NCBI RefSeq assembly: GCF_000143535.2 | Contig: NC_037314.1 | Span: 2,480,001-2,544,000 of the forward strand | DNA: 64,000 bases | Origin: Botrytis cinerea B05.10 | Taxonomy: Eukaryota > Ascomycota > Leotiomycetes > Helotiales > Sclerotiniaceae | Reading direction: 5' to 3' | Shown: in pieces, positions 24,740 to 37,135 of the stretch | How positions within the stretch are numbered: position 1 is the first letter of the stretch | Layout: the number at the start of each line of letters is the position of its first letter | Translations under genes and position numbers: made by a program | Notes under the pieces: generated by a model | What the model saw: the letters and a program-made list of their open reading frames with translations, nothing else | Databases searched by the model: none | Told to the model about the DNA's origin: nothing

Positions 24740-26716
24740 CCTGACAATGTGTTCAAAGTGTAGAAAATTCGAATTGTTCTGGCGTGAAACTTGAAGTCTT
24801 ATGGTGTGTGTTTGGAGGAAAGATGCAGTCAAGTAGCATATGAATGAAGGTGAGATTTCTCAAGACCGAAGAAGTTGAAAATGATTGTTGTTCACTGCAT
24901 GGCTTCAACGTGAAGTACAAATTTTATATTCAACTGTGCTGTATGCATCTACTGCTGGACTTTTCTACCGTATCAATCTAGGCATTGCGATTCAAAGCTT
25001 TGAATACGTTCTAGAGTTATCTTGTCTTTGCTCAGGGTCAAAACTTCACACCTCGTCGAAACATACACAGTAAGTGATGCAAAGTATCTCGCCCTGTTAC
25101 TCTGTGCCAAAGGATTCACAAACACGGAATTGGGTGACCTTGATAATCCCTCTTTCGTCCTGTTCCCAACTGCAACCACCGGCATTGTAAATCATTCTAC
25201 CTTCCAGTTATACCTCGTCCCCTCTTTCACATCTTCGCAGTTACCTATGTCTCTTATGTATCTACCATTCTAATTATTGTTTATATTGCTTGTCCATTTT
25301 TCCTGTGTTCACATGGGTTAGTAAGGTCGAGACTCTCGCAGTGTTGTAGTCCTTTCGAGACAACATGAGTTGGAAGAGAACAAGCTGACATCAAATCTCG
25401 AAACAAAGGCCCCAGTCAGGTACGAATGATGGTACAGAAAAGGTATGAAGCGAGCTATTAACAGTTGTATGGATTGAGGTGCCAGTATGCTCAGGTTTGG
25501 TGCATAGCATGTGTTATATAGAACTATAGAAGTGTGATTATCATTGTCCATGATTTCTTGGGGGGGAGAAACGATCCATTCGTGACTTTTGATGCTGGAT
25601 CATGGTTGGAATAGCCGGTCGAGACATCAATCATTTTGGTTCCATTAGGCCATGAAGATTCAATCAGTTAGCTGGTACTTGATATTTGACAGGGTTTGAT
25701 TTGCCTTCTGAATCATCTCAAATGTGCTTAGATCCCTTCGTTCTGGTTTGGTTGTTGCAATGACCACGCTTGAAGTCAAGATAGGTTACACCTCCTTCTC
25801 AGCATAGTCTCTTACGCGGGAATCTATAAACCTACATGTGGACTGACCCTTTTCAATACCCACCAAGACCTGTCAAGTGACGATGCTTCTCGAATACTTA
25901 CATAGCACATTGAAACTTCCACGTTCGACCACTCAGCGCCTTTCTGGAAGAGGGACGGCGACATAACTTTACCCAAATTTTCGCCTCGAGGTTGACGCAT
26001 AGGTATCGAAAAGTAGCTCTTCGGTGCAAATATATATTTCACTGGTCCTGTTCTGGTATCATTACAATCCAACTGTTATATCTTGACATTGTGTCGAAAA
26101 AGAAATCTAGTAAAAGACAGAACGATTGAGCCGCAGATATGGTCTATAAGACTTAGCGTACGTTTACCTCGTGTTATCATGGTTGTTTTAGAAGTTGCCA
26201 GCTCAGGACAATCCCTTGATCTATACCCACACAAAAGGGTTTGAAGAACCCCTGGAAAAAATCGTCCATTTCCAAATATCCGAGGTATCAGATGAACACA
26301 AACCACCAAATCACTTTTTTGGCCATACAAAAGTAGCCCAGAGATTTGAAATTCCATGCAGGTCCTATCCCTAAGCCTTTGTAGTAGACGGATCTATTCG
26401 GCGTGAATAAATACGACATCAGCCTTCATTCGATGAAAGTATCAAGAAAGAATTAAAGGGATAATACCGATGTAAATTACATCTGTCAAGCGAGGAGATA
26501 TTAGTCTCTCAGGGCGAATAAATATGTAGGACAATATATGTTTCGACAATAAAATGCTAGTAACAAGACTCTAATGCAGAAACCTTTCAAAATAAACAAG
26601 GTGAATTCATGTAGAGCGAGACTTCCGCTTTGAAAATAAAATATGATAATACAATCTATCCAAATTAATCTATCTTCCCGGGGTATTATTAAAAGAGATC
26701 CTGACTCGTCTACTTC
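24740..26716. other. 2 kb spacer without a supported gene
   Basis: Between the hypothetical gene and the Ted1-like gene. Minus-strand ORFs at 25824-26072 and 26076-26357 are adjacent and include a GTAAGT near 25900, so a small decayed or non-coding transcript is possible, but neither reading resembles a known protein. About 26400-26716 is AT-richer and fits the 3' region of the Ted1-like gene. Confidence 0.35.
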
Positions 26717-28456
26717 TCATTTGCGACTTCTGTTGGCTTCTCCCTTAACTTCTCTATTATCGCTGTCAGCTCCGCCCCTTGACTTCTCTGAATCAATACC
26801 AGTATCTGGCTTTATATCGAAGGTTACTTTCTTCTCCTTTTTCCTGCTTTTCGTCCCATTCTTATGTAGGCCCAAAATTGAGCAAGCCTTAAAGACCGCG
26901 AGCCAAACTCCATAAACTATGCTTACAATCACCGTGATGAAATCCAAAATATGCACAAACCACCAAATATGCTGAGTACCCAATCCACAATTTGCAAATT
27001 CGAATTGCCACTCCCAACTTTCTTTGTCGAACCATAAACTCAGTAACCCCGCATTTCCAGCGAAATCCCCCATCATGCTCCGTACAGTAACTTCACGCAG
27101 TCCGGGTATACCTGATTGATTTACTAGATGTTTGGCTTCTGGGTATCTATCGCACTTCCACTCTCTGTCCTCTTCGGGTAAGCTTTGGTTGATGTAGTGA
27201 TAGATATCACAACCTTCATGATCGTGACCAGTGAGAATAATACCATGTCTTCCCATGCCTTGTCCGTCTACATGCGCATTACCGCTCATGCCAAAAACAC
27301 CTTCTAGCATACCTTTGGAGGCATCGCGGGAGAGGTGGTTTTGTTCCTTGACTCCATTCTCGAATTCTCCATCGAAGAAGTCAAAGAAGGGTCCGTCTAC
27401 ACAGATCCCTCCGTCTTTGTACAATGGGATGTGAGTGAGGACTAATGTAAAGAGTGCGGATCGCTCAACGGCGTGAGAAGTACTTATCAAGTCATTAAGA
27501 AATTGATATGACTCGTCTTGGAGGTCTTTATCCGATACGGGGGTATCGAGATTCATGTCATTGAGGATCATAATCCTAATTTCAGGAATGTCCCTCCCAT
27601 CTGTCTCGATATCTGACATAGAAACTGAAGAAGAATTATGGTTGGAAGGTAGCTGAAACCGAAGTTCGTAGTTCGCTTTCCCAAAGACGCGCTCAAATCG
27701 AGCAACTCGATCCTTTGAAATATCTCCAGCATACCCAACATCATGATTACCTGCCACGTTTATAATCCTCTTCTTCCATGCCGCAGCATCATCTCCAAGC
27801 ATTATAGCATTCTGAAAGTCGAAAGCAGGCGGCGACATAATCTCATCCGGAATTCGTTCTCCATGTTTAAATACCCGAGTCCAATACCTTCGCCCACGCT
27901 CCTCAAATTCTTCATCATCTATCCATTGACTCCCTACGAGATCCCCGAGTACCGTAACATGTGTAGGGTCCAACCACCAGTGCGTTGCACGGTAGATATG
28001 TCCTAAGTAATAATCATTGCCAATGTGGTCAAATCGTTTGCGGTAAACCTCGAAAGCCTTGGGAAGATCGTCGAGCCAGAAATCTATGATATCATGGAGG
28101 CTGTGTCGCACACGCTGTAGAGGGCTATGTGTCATGCCGCTGAATATCCCCGAGTCTTCAAAGAATTTCTTCAAATTGGGCAAATTGACAGAATCGATAT
28201 CTCGTATGGATGATTCACCCTCGAGTTGAGGATCCCCCAAAGCCAGGAGCCTGAACGGTGCTACCTTTGTGGCATCATACAAATTTGGAAGCGTGTGCTG
28301 ACGAAGTGTATTGACGTATGCTTCTGAAGCATCGTATTCAGGAGAAGGAAAAGCGCAACCATGGAATGCAGGATATAAGTAAAGATAAGAGGTGAAGGTC
28401 AAGGAGAGAGGCACAAGGAGAAAGAGTGCATAACGCAGCACCGATATTAAAAACAT
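26717..28456 (-). CDS. Ted1/Cdc1-type ER calcineurin-like phosphoesterase
   Basis: A single uninterrupted frame of 579 residues from the ATG at 28456-28454; nine further in-frame codons upstream begin at a GTG and are not needed. An N-terminal signal anchor (about residues 1-30, FLISVLRYALFLLVPLSLTF) precedes the metallophosphoesterase domain. Its metal-binding motifs are all present: GDPQ (74-77), GDLVGSQW (171-178), GNHD (236-239), LTHIPLYK with His342, and GHDHEGCD (410-417). A second hydrophobic segment at about 496-524 makes a two-span ER-type topology. Known role of the Cdc1/Ted1/PGAP5 group: manganese-dependent removal of an ethanolamine phosphate from GPI anchors so that GPI proteins leave the ER. 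This layout, with the insert FWLDDLPKAFEVYRKRFDHI between motifs, fits the ascomycete Ted1-like branch better than Cdc1, but the two cannot be separated safely by eye. Confidence 0.85.
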   Translation of the reverse strand: MFLISVLRYALFLLVPLSLTFTSYLYLYPAFHGCAFPSPEYDASEAYVNTLRQHTLPNLYDATKVAPFRLLALGDPQLEGESSIRDIDSVNLPNLKKFFEDSGIFSGMTHSPLQRVRHSLHDIIDFWLDDLPKAFEVYRKRFDHIGNDYYLGHIYRATHWWLDPTHVTVLGDLVGSQWIDDEEFEERGRRYWTRVFKHGERIPDEIMSPPAFDFQNAIMLGDDAAAWKKRIINVAGNHDVGYAGDISKDRVARFERVFGKANYELRFQLPSNHNSSSVSMSDIETDGRDIPEIRIMILNDMNLDTPVSDKDLQDESYQFLNDLISTSHAVERSALFTLVLTHIPLYKDGGICVDGPFFDFFDGEFENGVKEQNHLSRDASKGMLEGVFGMSGNAHVDGQGMGRHGIILTGHDHEGCDIYHYINQSLPEEDREWKCDRYPEAKHLVNQSGIPGLREVTVRSMMGDFAGNAGLLSLWFDKESWEWQFEFANCGLGTQHIWWFVHILDFITVIVSIVYGVWLAVFKACSILGLHKNGTKSRKKEKKVTFDIKPDTGIDSEKSRGGADSDNREVKGEANRSRK

Positions 28457-29538
28457 AAAGAAGGCAGCATTTGAGCACAGCACACAAATAACCTAGCAGT
28501 AGAGACTGAAATAATATGGGAGAGATATGCAACGTGGTGTTGATGCAGAAGAGGAGAATAGGAGTATATTTACTTTTGAAATATCTCTCCTTCTCCTCCT
28601 TCCATCCGATGAATTTCATCGAACCCACGTAGATTTGGAATTTGAACAAATTACTGGCCAGAACCCAAACAAGGGAGCAAGGGTTGCAAAGGGTCCGAGC
28701 TCTGGATGATTATGTCATCTATCACGTGATCATGACGGTAAGATGTTTCGGAATGGGATTCTGCCCCGCAAAAGAATGGAACGAACTTCGAGAAGAGTGA
28801 CCGAATGATCGAACGATCAACGCTAAGCCTCCACGGTGATCCTCTCTCTGCCCGATGCAAGCACGCCGGCTGAAGCCATCCTCCCATCCTTCTGCTGTCT
28901 GCATACGATGTATTTTCGGGGAGGGAACTTTGATTGGAGATTCATGCGGAGGCTTGGTCTCTCTAACGTGCTTTGGCTAATACTTTGACTTACTGCCCCC
29001 CCACCACTTATGCAAAGCTGCTCAAGGCAACAGAATACCAGGGAACACAGTTGGTGGTCAGTTGGAGGAGAAGCTTTATCAAGCATTTCTCAAGCACTTT
29101 TCAAGCCTTCGTCAAGCATCATCTGACAGTCATCGGGATTGAATTTACGACAGACTTTCGCTACATCAATTTTAAGGCGCGAGCGACACTTACACCTTCC
29201 TTCTGGAAGGCTTCTAGCGTCATACTCAGGGCGATCTTCTCTTCCTGTCATCTCTGCACAGCACATCTCAGCCTCACTGCTATGGCGTAACATCGTTGCA
29301 TTCCATTACATACTGACTACCTACGTTTGCACAGTTTTCATCTCGTGAATGCGATTGACTAAGCTACCATATATATGGTCGGTTAATTTCCTTGTCCCCT
29401 TCTTACATCCATCTTTCCTTTACCAACTCCATTGCACACAATTACCACAACCAATCATCAAGCTATAAGTCCCAGAAGTCCGCCTCTAAAACGCAATACT
29501 TCTTTCTTCCGATGAAGTAGAGGCACATCCATCACACT
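28457..29538. promoter_or_regulatory. Divergent intergenic region between the Ted1-like gene and the GRDP gene
   Basis: About 1.1 kb separating two divergently read genes and thus holding both promoters. The 100 bp before the GRDP ATG is C/A/T-rich with few G. Small ORFs here (28651-29348, both strands) show no recognisable product. Confidence 0.45.
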
Positions 29539-32211
29539 ATGCCTTTTCTCAATAAATTACTCCATAAGGGAGACCGAGAAAAATCCCCCGAGAAAAACGT
29601 CCCTTCCGCTCATGTCGAGCACATCCCTTCACAATCGTCTCCAACTTCCCCAACCATAGTAAACGAAGCACCGCCAGGTTACACAGCTGCCGATGGTCCC
29701 GCTGAAACGGATCTGGCTGCGGCCTTTGCCAATCTCAATGTCTCGCAATCAGATATTCCTGCTTTCCCAAATGAAGATCTGTGTCTTGCACACCTCAAAT
29801 TATTGAAGACTTTCCATAATCTCAAAGAAGATGTCGGCTATGCCGATGGACTATTTGGTCTATGGGATGCGCGTTGCGAACTTCCAGTTGTCGAGAACCG
29901 TGACAAAGCATCGGTAGCGATGCGAGAAAAGAGATGGTCTCTGTACATTGCGAGAGCAGTGGAGAGGTTTGAGGATTGGTGGCTGAAGGTATTGTGTGAG
30001 CAAGAGTATGCCACAAGGTTGCAACAAAAGGACATGACGATGCCCTCGGATTTTATCGATTTTCCGAAGAAGGGTGTAGCTAAGGCTTGGAGCACGTCAA
30101 TGTTGCCCCCCATAGGTGTGTTTTATGTTTCAAAGATTACACTCATGCAAATTATGTCCTAATATTGAAACAAGATGTTCTCATGGTATGGCATTCATTG
30201 ATGCTCAACCCTCGAAACTACCTAGAAGATTGTATGCGTTTCGGTTTGAAAGATCTGTGGGCAACAGGCATGCCCTGGCATGCTGTTAACACAGCCATTG
30301 ATACCAACTTCAATTATCAAGTACCAGACGCAGCCAAAGAAAGATTCACGAATGCCACAGGGCATCATTGGAGCAATGCCAATGATCATCCAGCAAAGAC
30401 ACTAAATTGTCCACGGTGTTCTCAGTTGTTGGAGATTCCGTGGACTACATGCGCTGCAAATGAAAAGCCATCGCTGAAAGAGTATGAAATTTGTTCTAGC
30501 CTCTTAGAATTTGTTGCTAATATCAATAGAATTATGGAGATGAATGGTATGGGTTATGGAGATCGAGATTTGTCACACATTTGCCATAAATGCAATGGCC
30601 AAATCAATCATGATCTCTTGCGAGTTGCCAAATTTAAGAGAGATGTTGAAAATCTGATCATGAGAGACTATCCTCTAGGGGGCACAATTTTATCTCCTAG
30701 TACTGGCATTCCAGATGCCCCAGATAAAAAGCATGGTGGTTCCTGGCACCAAAATTCATTCCCCAATCGTATGATTACTGTTGGGCTTAAGGTAAAAATG
30801 CTAGAATTAATTGATAGAAACCCCGACACAAAGCCCGCTATGACTGATGTTAGGGATCTTATCGAGGAAACATTCAAGAGCAAATCAGCCCTAAAGAAAA
30901 TCAACAATGGGAGGAGCACCTTATTACGAGGAGAGTGCCTTTCTGTTCGAAAGATGATGTCGAGATATTGGCAAAATTCTTCAATCTTCGCGCTTGAACT
31001 TGGAGGGGCTGTGATTCGTCAGAGTGTCTTTGTCGATAAAATGGCCAATCTTGACTGGCTTCATTCCCCGGCTGCTCGAGAAACGATGGGTCGATTACTT
31101 ACAAAGTATCAAAGATTCATAGATATCATGCGTCTCCATCCAAAAGAGGTTTGTGTTCCAACCTTGGACGTTGATTTGGCTTGGCATACTCATCAACTAT
31201 CGCCCAAACAATACTACGATTTTACGTTCTCAAAATGCCTGAAATTCATAGATCATGATGATAAGATGGAAGAAGATGCTCTCTCTACTGCCTTCGAATG
31301 GACAAGTAAGACCTATGAGAGACTCTACAGGCAAGTGTATTCTGAATGCACTTGTTGGTATTGCGAGGGTAATGTCTGTCTCCTATTTATCCAGTGTATG
31401 CTAATATTTTCCAGCGATTCGTTCCAAGCACATTGATTCGTCAAGCCGTATGTTCGGAACCTCCAAACACGAAAAAGTTCTGGACACTTTTTATACATCC
31501 GGAGCAGCAAGACAAGTGAGTAAACTGACAAGAAATTCACTAATTTCTTTGCTGTTACTGCCTGCTTTAATTCTCTGATTACACACTTCATTTAATATTA
31601 CCCACTCATAAACTCCATATGTAGCATTGATACCTCATCTTCTCTCGAATTTTATCCTTGATAGGCAATACTGATACCAAATCTTGTAGTGTGACCCCAA
31701 CAATAGCGCACACATCAGCGCGCACTCCGCTGTTCGCGTCGAAGAGTCCGAAACCCGTGCTTTGGTTTTCGATAGACTTAGCCGAAGAAATAAATCCGAA
31801 ATGAATCACGCTTATGACAAAGCTCGTCAAAGAGCTGAACAGAAGGGAAGAACTATCCCTCCCAGAGATGATTATTATTACACGGCTTGGGGCTATCCAT
31901 ATATGATGTATGGACCGTACATGAGTCCGATGTACGTCGGTGCTCCGATTTACTATGCCGGAGACCCGTGCGTGATGCCTGTTGGTGCGGGTATGGCCGG
32001 AGCTTGTGCAGCTGGATCTTGTGGAGGTACAGTTGCAGCTGGTGGATGTGGCGGCGCTGGTGGATGTGGTGGATGTGGTGGAGGTGGTTGTGCAGGTGGT
32101 GCAGTGGGAGGAAGTGGTGGCGGATGTGCAGGAGGCGGAGGAGGCGGGGGTTGCGGTGGAGGGGGAGGGGGAGGGGGTGGTGGTTGTGGCGGTGGTGGTG
32201 GAGGGTGTTGA
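29539..32211 (+). CDS. Glycine-rich domain-containing protein (GRDP, DUF1399 family)
   Basis: Four exons, 29539-30115, 30175-31368, 31415-31515 and 31690-32211, join in frame to 797 residues; introns are 59, 46 and 174 nt. The first intron ends in AAG rather than CAG/TAG, but that site alone restores PPIDVLMVWHSLMLNPRNY, the family's conserved block. The N-terminal 70 residues are disordered. The DUF1399 core includes VWHSLMLNPRNYLED and, at about residue 525-536, DLAWHTHQLSPKQY, with CxxC pairs (NCPRC, CHKC) between. The C-terminal region has Tyr/Pro/Met-rich sequence (about 690-720) and then, from about 724 to the end, a tail of Gly runs punctuated by Cys and CGG units. Plant and fungal relatives are linked to stress or developmental phenotypes; no enzyme activity is known. 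It is the last gene before the AT-rich block; its stop lies only a few hundred bases from the border. Confidence 0.88.
31986..32208 (+). repeat. GGN-type minisatellite encoding the Gly/Cys tail
   Basis: Repeated GGT/GGA/GGC and TGT codons give strongly G-rich, T-poor DNA on the plus strand over about 220 bp, denser to the right (runs such as GGAGGGGGAGGGGG). It codes for the C-terminal tail of the GRDP protein, and length variation between strains is likely. Confidence 0.8.
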
Positions 32212-35200
32212 ACAGCCTTTTTCTACTTGGCCAGTAATCGAAATGCGATGAAATTCACTTATGGTGTAATGATGGGCTTGGTTTTGGGATATGAAATACT
32301 CTTATACTGTTATTTTCTTGACCCGCTTCTTTGTGCATTCTTTGTTTTCCTCTCCATTTCTATATTGCTTCAGACTAGGTAGTTTTATTAATATAACTAC
32401 TAATAAAGACACTCATTTCTACCTTGAATTAATCTTATATATCACGGATTTCAGAACTAACATTCTTAACTAATAGGATAAACATAATTTTATCAGACAA
32501 AAACATAGATAATACAGATCGTACTCTGTAGCGAAATGAGAAGTATCGCTATATATTAAGAGTAGATTCGAATTGATTTTCTGAATTTGGAAGATTGATA
32601 AACAATTGAAATATTTGAAAAGATTAATTGAAATTTTATTTATTGGGAAATCATTTGAATTCATGTTAGATGTATAATCAAGTACCTTGAGAAACGAATT
32701 TTTGATGATTACACTTATTATCTATTAAGTAAAATCTTTAGAACATGAATTTTCAGAATTTATTATTGTTATTTTACGATCAAAGATAAATTTCTTTACT
32801 CTTATACAATTCGAGTTTAGAGTTTTAGATAAGAATTTATATATAATATTCGAAACTATAATATTTATCTTTAGAATCTAAGATCTGTATTATAATAATA
32901 TAAATCTTAGAATGTATTCATTTTCTTATCTGTTTAACAAAATCTTTAATAATAATAAAATAATAAAAATGTTGAGATTAATATATTTAAATAATATTAA
33001 AGAGTTAAAAAGGAACCAAAAGTATTAAAAATAAGTAAAATAAGTAAAAATAAAGATTTATTAAAAATTTGTTAAATAGTTTTTTTAAATATATCAAAAA
33101 GTTGTATTAGAAATTATGAGAAAAATGTACAAAATTTCAATAATTATTTAATAATTTTAAGTATTCAATATATATGTTTATTTATCAAATAATTTAGATC
33201 TAACAATTCACATACATTTTTAATTTTTAAAAGTAAGAGACACTATATTTACATAAATATATATTATATATTATATATTTTCAATATTTAACTTAAAACT
33301 ATAATATTAACATTTTTATAAATTTAAATTAAATCAACATCTTCAAATTGAGATGAGAATATTAATATTTAAAAAAACAAAGCAATTTAAAATACTATAT
33401 ATTAAACCCTAGCTAGTGACTTTAACATTTAATGTATCAATACATGAAATATTACTATATGGGGGTGTTACTGTTTAATATATTTCAATATCCTTTGGGG
33501 AATCTTGTCAGATATAAATCAATACTAATACTACTATTACTATTATTACTACCAGTATAATAAAGCTTTTCTTTTCTTTTTGAATAACATTATTAAGTCT
33601 AAAGTCTTTAAACTAGTCAGAAATATATTAATTATTTGATTAAAACCCTCTTAAAAAACAATTAAAACAAGTAACAAGACAGTAAATGAATAATTACTTG
33701 GTATAAAAAGTTTAACAGTCTTGGATTTGGTAATTTATTAGATTTCTTTTAATATCATTTCATAAATTACTTACAGCTACTATACCTATTTTCTAATTTA
33801 TTTCATTTTAATAGCTCTAATTTTTATAGTATAGATAAGATATGTAAAACATCTGTTTTTTTTTTTAATGAATAGGCTTTTAGTTATAAAAGGTATTTTA
33901 GATTATTATATAAGTTAGTAACTATTTTGAAAAGTTTATAATCATACAATTTTTTTTAAATTTCTTAATTTTAGTAATATAAAAATGTCTGACCATTATT
34001 ATTCGAGATATACTTATTCATAAATTATTTAGATTTTATGTTTATAATAGTATTATATAAAGTTGAATTAAATCAAATCAATTTAAGCCTTTTATATCAT
34101 AATTTTAAAAATCATAATAATTAACATTTTTGAAATCAAAATACTCACTTTTAATTTAAATCAAATTAAATCCAAAATCATATTATTAATGATAAGAAAA
34201 AAAGACAAAAATATCAAAAATAGTATTTGAAATAATACTAATTATGTTTTTGATATTTGAAAGATTAATATATAAAATATTACTACACGAGGTTAATATT
34301 ATATATTAAACTAAGGAATTAAAATAATATACTATTTATCAAAGGATTCAAAAACTATAAAAGAAAAAAAGGATTCTTTAATAAAAAAATCTGAATCTCT
34401 GATTTAATAATATTGTAATTCTATTATTTACTTCAGAAAGTATTTTGAACTTATTGTATATAACTTTACAATTATTCTCTATACATGACTATAATTATTA
34501 TCTATATTATCCTTTTGTTTTATTTAAGATAGATATATATCAATTTAAATAATAAAGGTTTTAGATAAGCTCTAATCTCTATTCTAACATGTTTATAAAT
34601 TATAAATCCTGAAAATTTTAAAAATTCCTCTTTTGTTTTTAACAGATTTCTTTTTACTCTTTTTTCGGTGTTTCTTTTTTTCTATTATGTACTACCCATC
34701 TCTTAATTAATAAGATTGATTTTGTATTATATAAAAATATCAAAAAGATTGGGAAAATAATCAGACCTCTAGGAAAATAGTGATTCGAAGAAAAGGAATC
34801 TATACAATTTATAGATTGCCAAAAAAATATATTGATAATTCAATCTTAGCTTTATAGATTTCAATAAAAGAACAATAGGAGTGTAGAAGCCATTATATAC
34901 AGATGTTGAGTATTCACCCTTCTTTATTATATTATACTATATAAATATAGATTTAGATTTTAATATTTAAGATCTATACAGCTTTGGTCTTTGAGTTTAA
35001 TAAAATGAATCATTTTTGGGCTTAATATTATCTTTCATACTCCTCCTATCCAATCCTAAAGTGAAAGCTAAGTGAAAAGTATAGATTTAAATTTTGATTC
35101 AAATTCTAGTTTAAATTTGCTTTCCGGTTAGATATCTCAATAGTTCTGAGTTCCGTTTTTTTTTAAATACAAAATAATAGTTTTTTTCTGGGCATAATTG

Positions 35201-35470
35201 CATTTTTGGTGTTTCTATTCGAAGCTCAAGAGACTAGTTAGTGAGGGGTATTTATTTGAATTTATTAAATTTATTAGATTTATTACCTAAGAATTATTAA
35301 CATTTATTAAGAATTATAAACCATTGTTTGTTTTAGATGGGTGTGTGGATTTCTCCTTTCAAAAATGTAAAATCTTTGCGAAGTTTCAAAATTTGAATTT
35401 AGAAATAAAAGAGTGATTAACATCTCTTTATTTTTCAACGTTCTGAAAGTTGTGTAGTATTGGTGTAGGT

Positions 35471-35488
35471 GTAGGCTTTGAAGCCTAC
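35471..35488. repeat. Perfect short hairpin followed by A-run
   Basis: GTAGGCTT-TG-AAGCCTAC is an 8-bp perfect stem with a 2-base loop, followed by seven A. It is GC-richer than its surroundings. Function unknown; it may be a chance remnant. Confidence 0.6.
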
Positions 35489-37080
35489 AAAAAAACTACA
35501 TGAATGTTAGCAAGTCTTTTTTTGTTTTTAGTTAAGATAATATAAATGGAAGTAAAATCGCCTATCGTGTTAGATTGTATCATCAAATAATTGAAAGTCA
35601 AATTTAATACACATGGATATTTAAATGAAGACATGAGATAATTCACTATTAAAAAAAGGATATAAGTTCATTTTTGTAACTTGTAAATCGAGTTTCTTTG
35701 AAATAAACGCTTTTGGACTGTTTTCTGAAAAAAAAAAAAAAAATAAAAAATAAACTCTAATTTTATAATAGAAAGACATTATTGAAGATTCAAGTTTTCG
35801 TTACAATACTTCTTGGAAAAGGGTTTATAATCATATACTATCATGTATTTGATAAAGTATTGATTAAATGTAATTTCTAAAGTCATTAGGTCTGTAAATC
35901 AATATAATCAAAATAATAAATTAGAATTTGAACATCAGATTGTTCATATTCAAGATCTGTAAATAAATCTATGTTTGCTGAGAACATATTAAATGTCTCT
36001 TGTGAAATTGGAATCAAAATATTCATTGTTGTTACAAAAATGTTTATAGATTTTAAATAGTGCCAATATTTATTTTTTATTTTTAACACTATTGAAATCT
36101 AATGACTACTGTTTCTTATTTCCTATATTTTATCTTTCAATTATAGGTTTTCAGATATAAGCTTCATTACTCTTATAGGTATCTATTTTGAACCTATAAT
36201 TAAAAATGATGAATTTCATTATTGTTATGATATTTCGATAAAAATATTAAAGGTTTAATTGCTATACGTTTTATCTCATAATTACAAATTTAAGTCAATT
36301 CTAATGTTATAAAAATATCTCAATCTATCTTAACAATACTAAAATAGTTTAGTTGAACTTTGAATAAAATATTCCATTATTGTAATTCTTGAGGTAAATA
36401 AACGAGTTTTTGATAATTAACATTTTATCATTTTGAAACATATGAATGCTTTTGGTTTTAGTTCATTTTGATGATTCATTAATTATTAGGCTCTACGTTC
36501 GATCTGACTACCTGGGTATTTACCTAGGTAGGTATTCCTTTTATAACAAGAATAATAAACAATGAATATCAAACTAAATTATTGCAAAAGATAGATTTGA
36601 AAGTTCTTTTATAAATGGGAACTAATTCATCGAAGGGAAAATACAAGTAAACTCTTAATATTGAAATACTACAATATGCAAATTGAAAGGATTGAGAAAT
36701 CAACGTCGTAACTATGGATAATTTATAAAATGTTATCAATAAAAACTCAATTAACAATTAGATAAAAATCAGTTTGATGGTTTTACTTTTTTAATTTTAA
36801 TTCATATAATCGTTTCTCTTTTAAATATTTTTCCACAATCACATCGATTCTTTTTTTTTTTTCAAAAGTTTACAATCGAAAACTTGATACATTTTTGATT
36901 CATTCAGAAAATCTCAATTTTATAAGGTTCATATTAGAAAAAAGAGTAGAGAAGAAGTTCCAATAGAATAAATATAGTATAGTATATCAGTTCTAATTTT
37001 GATTTGATTGTATGTTCAAATTTGAAAGATTTGAATGGCATAAATCAAAGAATCTGTAGATTTCAAAACAAATTGAATTT

Positions 37081-37135
37081 GACGGTCAGAGCCCGTATGG
37101 CTCGAGGCTTGTGTCAATAATGCGCCATAAAAAAT
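37081..37135. other. Small GC-richer island with hairpin
   Basis: About 55 bp with near-normal composition inside AT-rich DNA, including GAGCC-CGTAT-GGCTC (37089-37103), a perfect 5-bp stem. It does not match a tRNA or 5S gene by eye. Probably a remnant of a less mutated repeat. Confidence 0.4.

Noticed and set aside
25824..26357. Two adjacent minus-strand ORFs as a possible gene
   Set aside because: One starts with a TTG, no splice joins them sensibly, and neither protein resembles a known family.
28454..28483. Upstream GTG start for the Ted1-like gene
   Set aside because: A non-ATG start is not expected in this nuclear gene, and the ATG at 28456 directly precedes the signal anchor.
31887..32251. 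Cys/Arg/Trp-rich and Val-rich ORFs over the GRDP tail
   Set aside because: Out-of-frame shadows of the GGN minisatellite; the frame joined to exon 3 is the Gly/Cys one.
33403..33416. Telomere-like AAACCCTAGC
   Set aside because: A single partial unit; no TTAGGG array, so no support for a telomere here.
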